A stretch of DNA of 64,000 bases from Algoriphagus yeomjeoni (GTDB taxonomy: Bacteria > Bacteroidota > Bacteroidia > Cytophagales > Cyclobacteriaceae), in assembly GCF_003259505.1 (NCBI RefSeq), contig NZ_QLLK01000002.1, positions 71,387-135,386 on the forward strand, written 5' to 3'. The translations under genes were made by a program, and so were the position numbers. Each line of letters starts with the position of its first letter. Within the stretch, counting starts at the first letter, position 1. Positions 63,757 through 64,000 of this stretch are shown here, one piece after another. The notes under the pieces were generated by a model, which saw nothing but the letters and a program-made list of their open reading frames with translations, made no database searches and was not told the DNA's origin.

Positions 63757-64000
63757 TTTTAATTCTGTTGGAAAAGGTATAATATTTTAAAAACAATATG
63801 ATTATCCACAATGATGCCCATAGATCAAAATTGCCTCGACTTCGCTAGGCCTCCGGATTCGGGTTCGGGATTATTGATAGCTGGGGAAAGAAATGTGGTG
63901 GTTATTGAAGTAGAACAAATCAAACCAAGTAACCTAAGTCAAAAGAAAGGTCTGTTGAATATCAGAAGGCTAGGTGTCGGTTAATCAGAAATACTGGCAA
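63757..64000. other. Window end without a gene
   Basis: No supported gene. TGATTATCCACAATGAT near 63800 repeats a word seen near 917 (and, diverged, near 43448). Confidence 0.4.

Overview
The window reads as a chromosomal segment of a Bacteroidota member, most likely Cytophagales and Algoriphagus/Cyclobacteriaceae-like (inference). The grounds are a SusC/SusD pair, TonB receptors, PVC-type and Haem_bd cytochromes, small families such as DUF6266 and DUF6520, a few Bacteroidota-type promoters (TTG, about 21-22 nt, TAnnTTTG), little Shine-Dalgarno use, and many intergenic palindromic repeats. No rRNA or tRNA gene was seen.

Region 1 (1-12.9 kb) is accessory. It holds a DUF6266 protein, a Crp/Fnr regulator overlapping a class I terpene synthase gene, and a small HTH-like protein. 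Next comes a set of MauE/DoxX membrane protein, small secreted two-cysteine DUF6520-like peptide, SusD, SusC and a TlpA-like thioredoxin that has lost its second active-site Cys. I think these last five may act together on a peptide or redox substrate. An array of 88-89 bp repeats separates SusC from SusD, and each unit copies SusD's own leader and start codon.

Region 2 (12.9-32.5 kb) is a defence island full of repeats and decayed genes. It carries an XRE regulator, a short Argonaute with its SIR2-APAZ partner (SPARSA-type), an OLD-family ATPase-TOPRIM nuclease, a reverse transcriptase-nitrilase fusion (DRT type 1 / UG1), an unknown 300-aa protein, a DUF559 gene with a truncated duplicate, an XRE plus PD-(D/E)XK-DUF2075 helicase unit, a broken small gene pair, a zinc-ribbon protein, a candidate 60-nt sRNA with its own promoter and terminator, and an SF1 helicase-nuclease followed by a frameshifted vsr.

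Region 3 (32.5-36.3 kb) has a serine hydrolase and a REP-associated (RAYT/Y1) transposase embedded in its REP-like repeats. Region 4 (36.3-43.2 kb) has a TonB receptor facing a three-gene operon (SbnA-like PLP synthase, FAD/NAD(P)-binding protein, PLP decarboxylase) that suggests diaminopropionate-type or siderophore-like chemistry.

Region 5 (43.2-64 kb) is mostly ordinary chromosome: haem proteins, DinB, a PVC-type cytochrome, DUF4230, lipoproteins, aldo/keto reductase, methyltransferase, DUF3472, aldose epimerase, a Gfo/Idh - TIM barrel - DUF6807 sugar operon with a LacI-type operator, a BASS transporter, an acyltransferase and 4-hydroxyphenylpyruvate dioxygenase.
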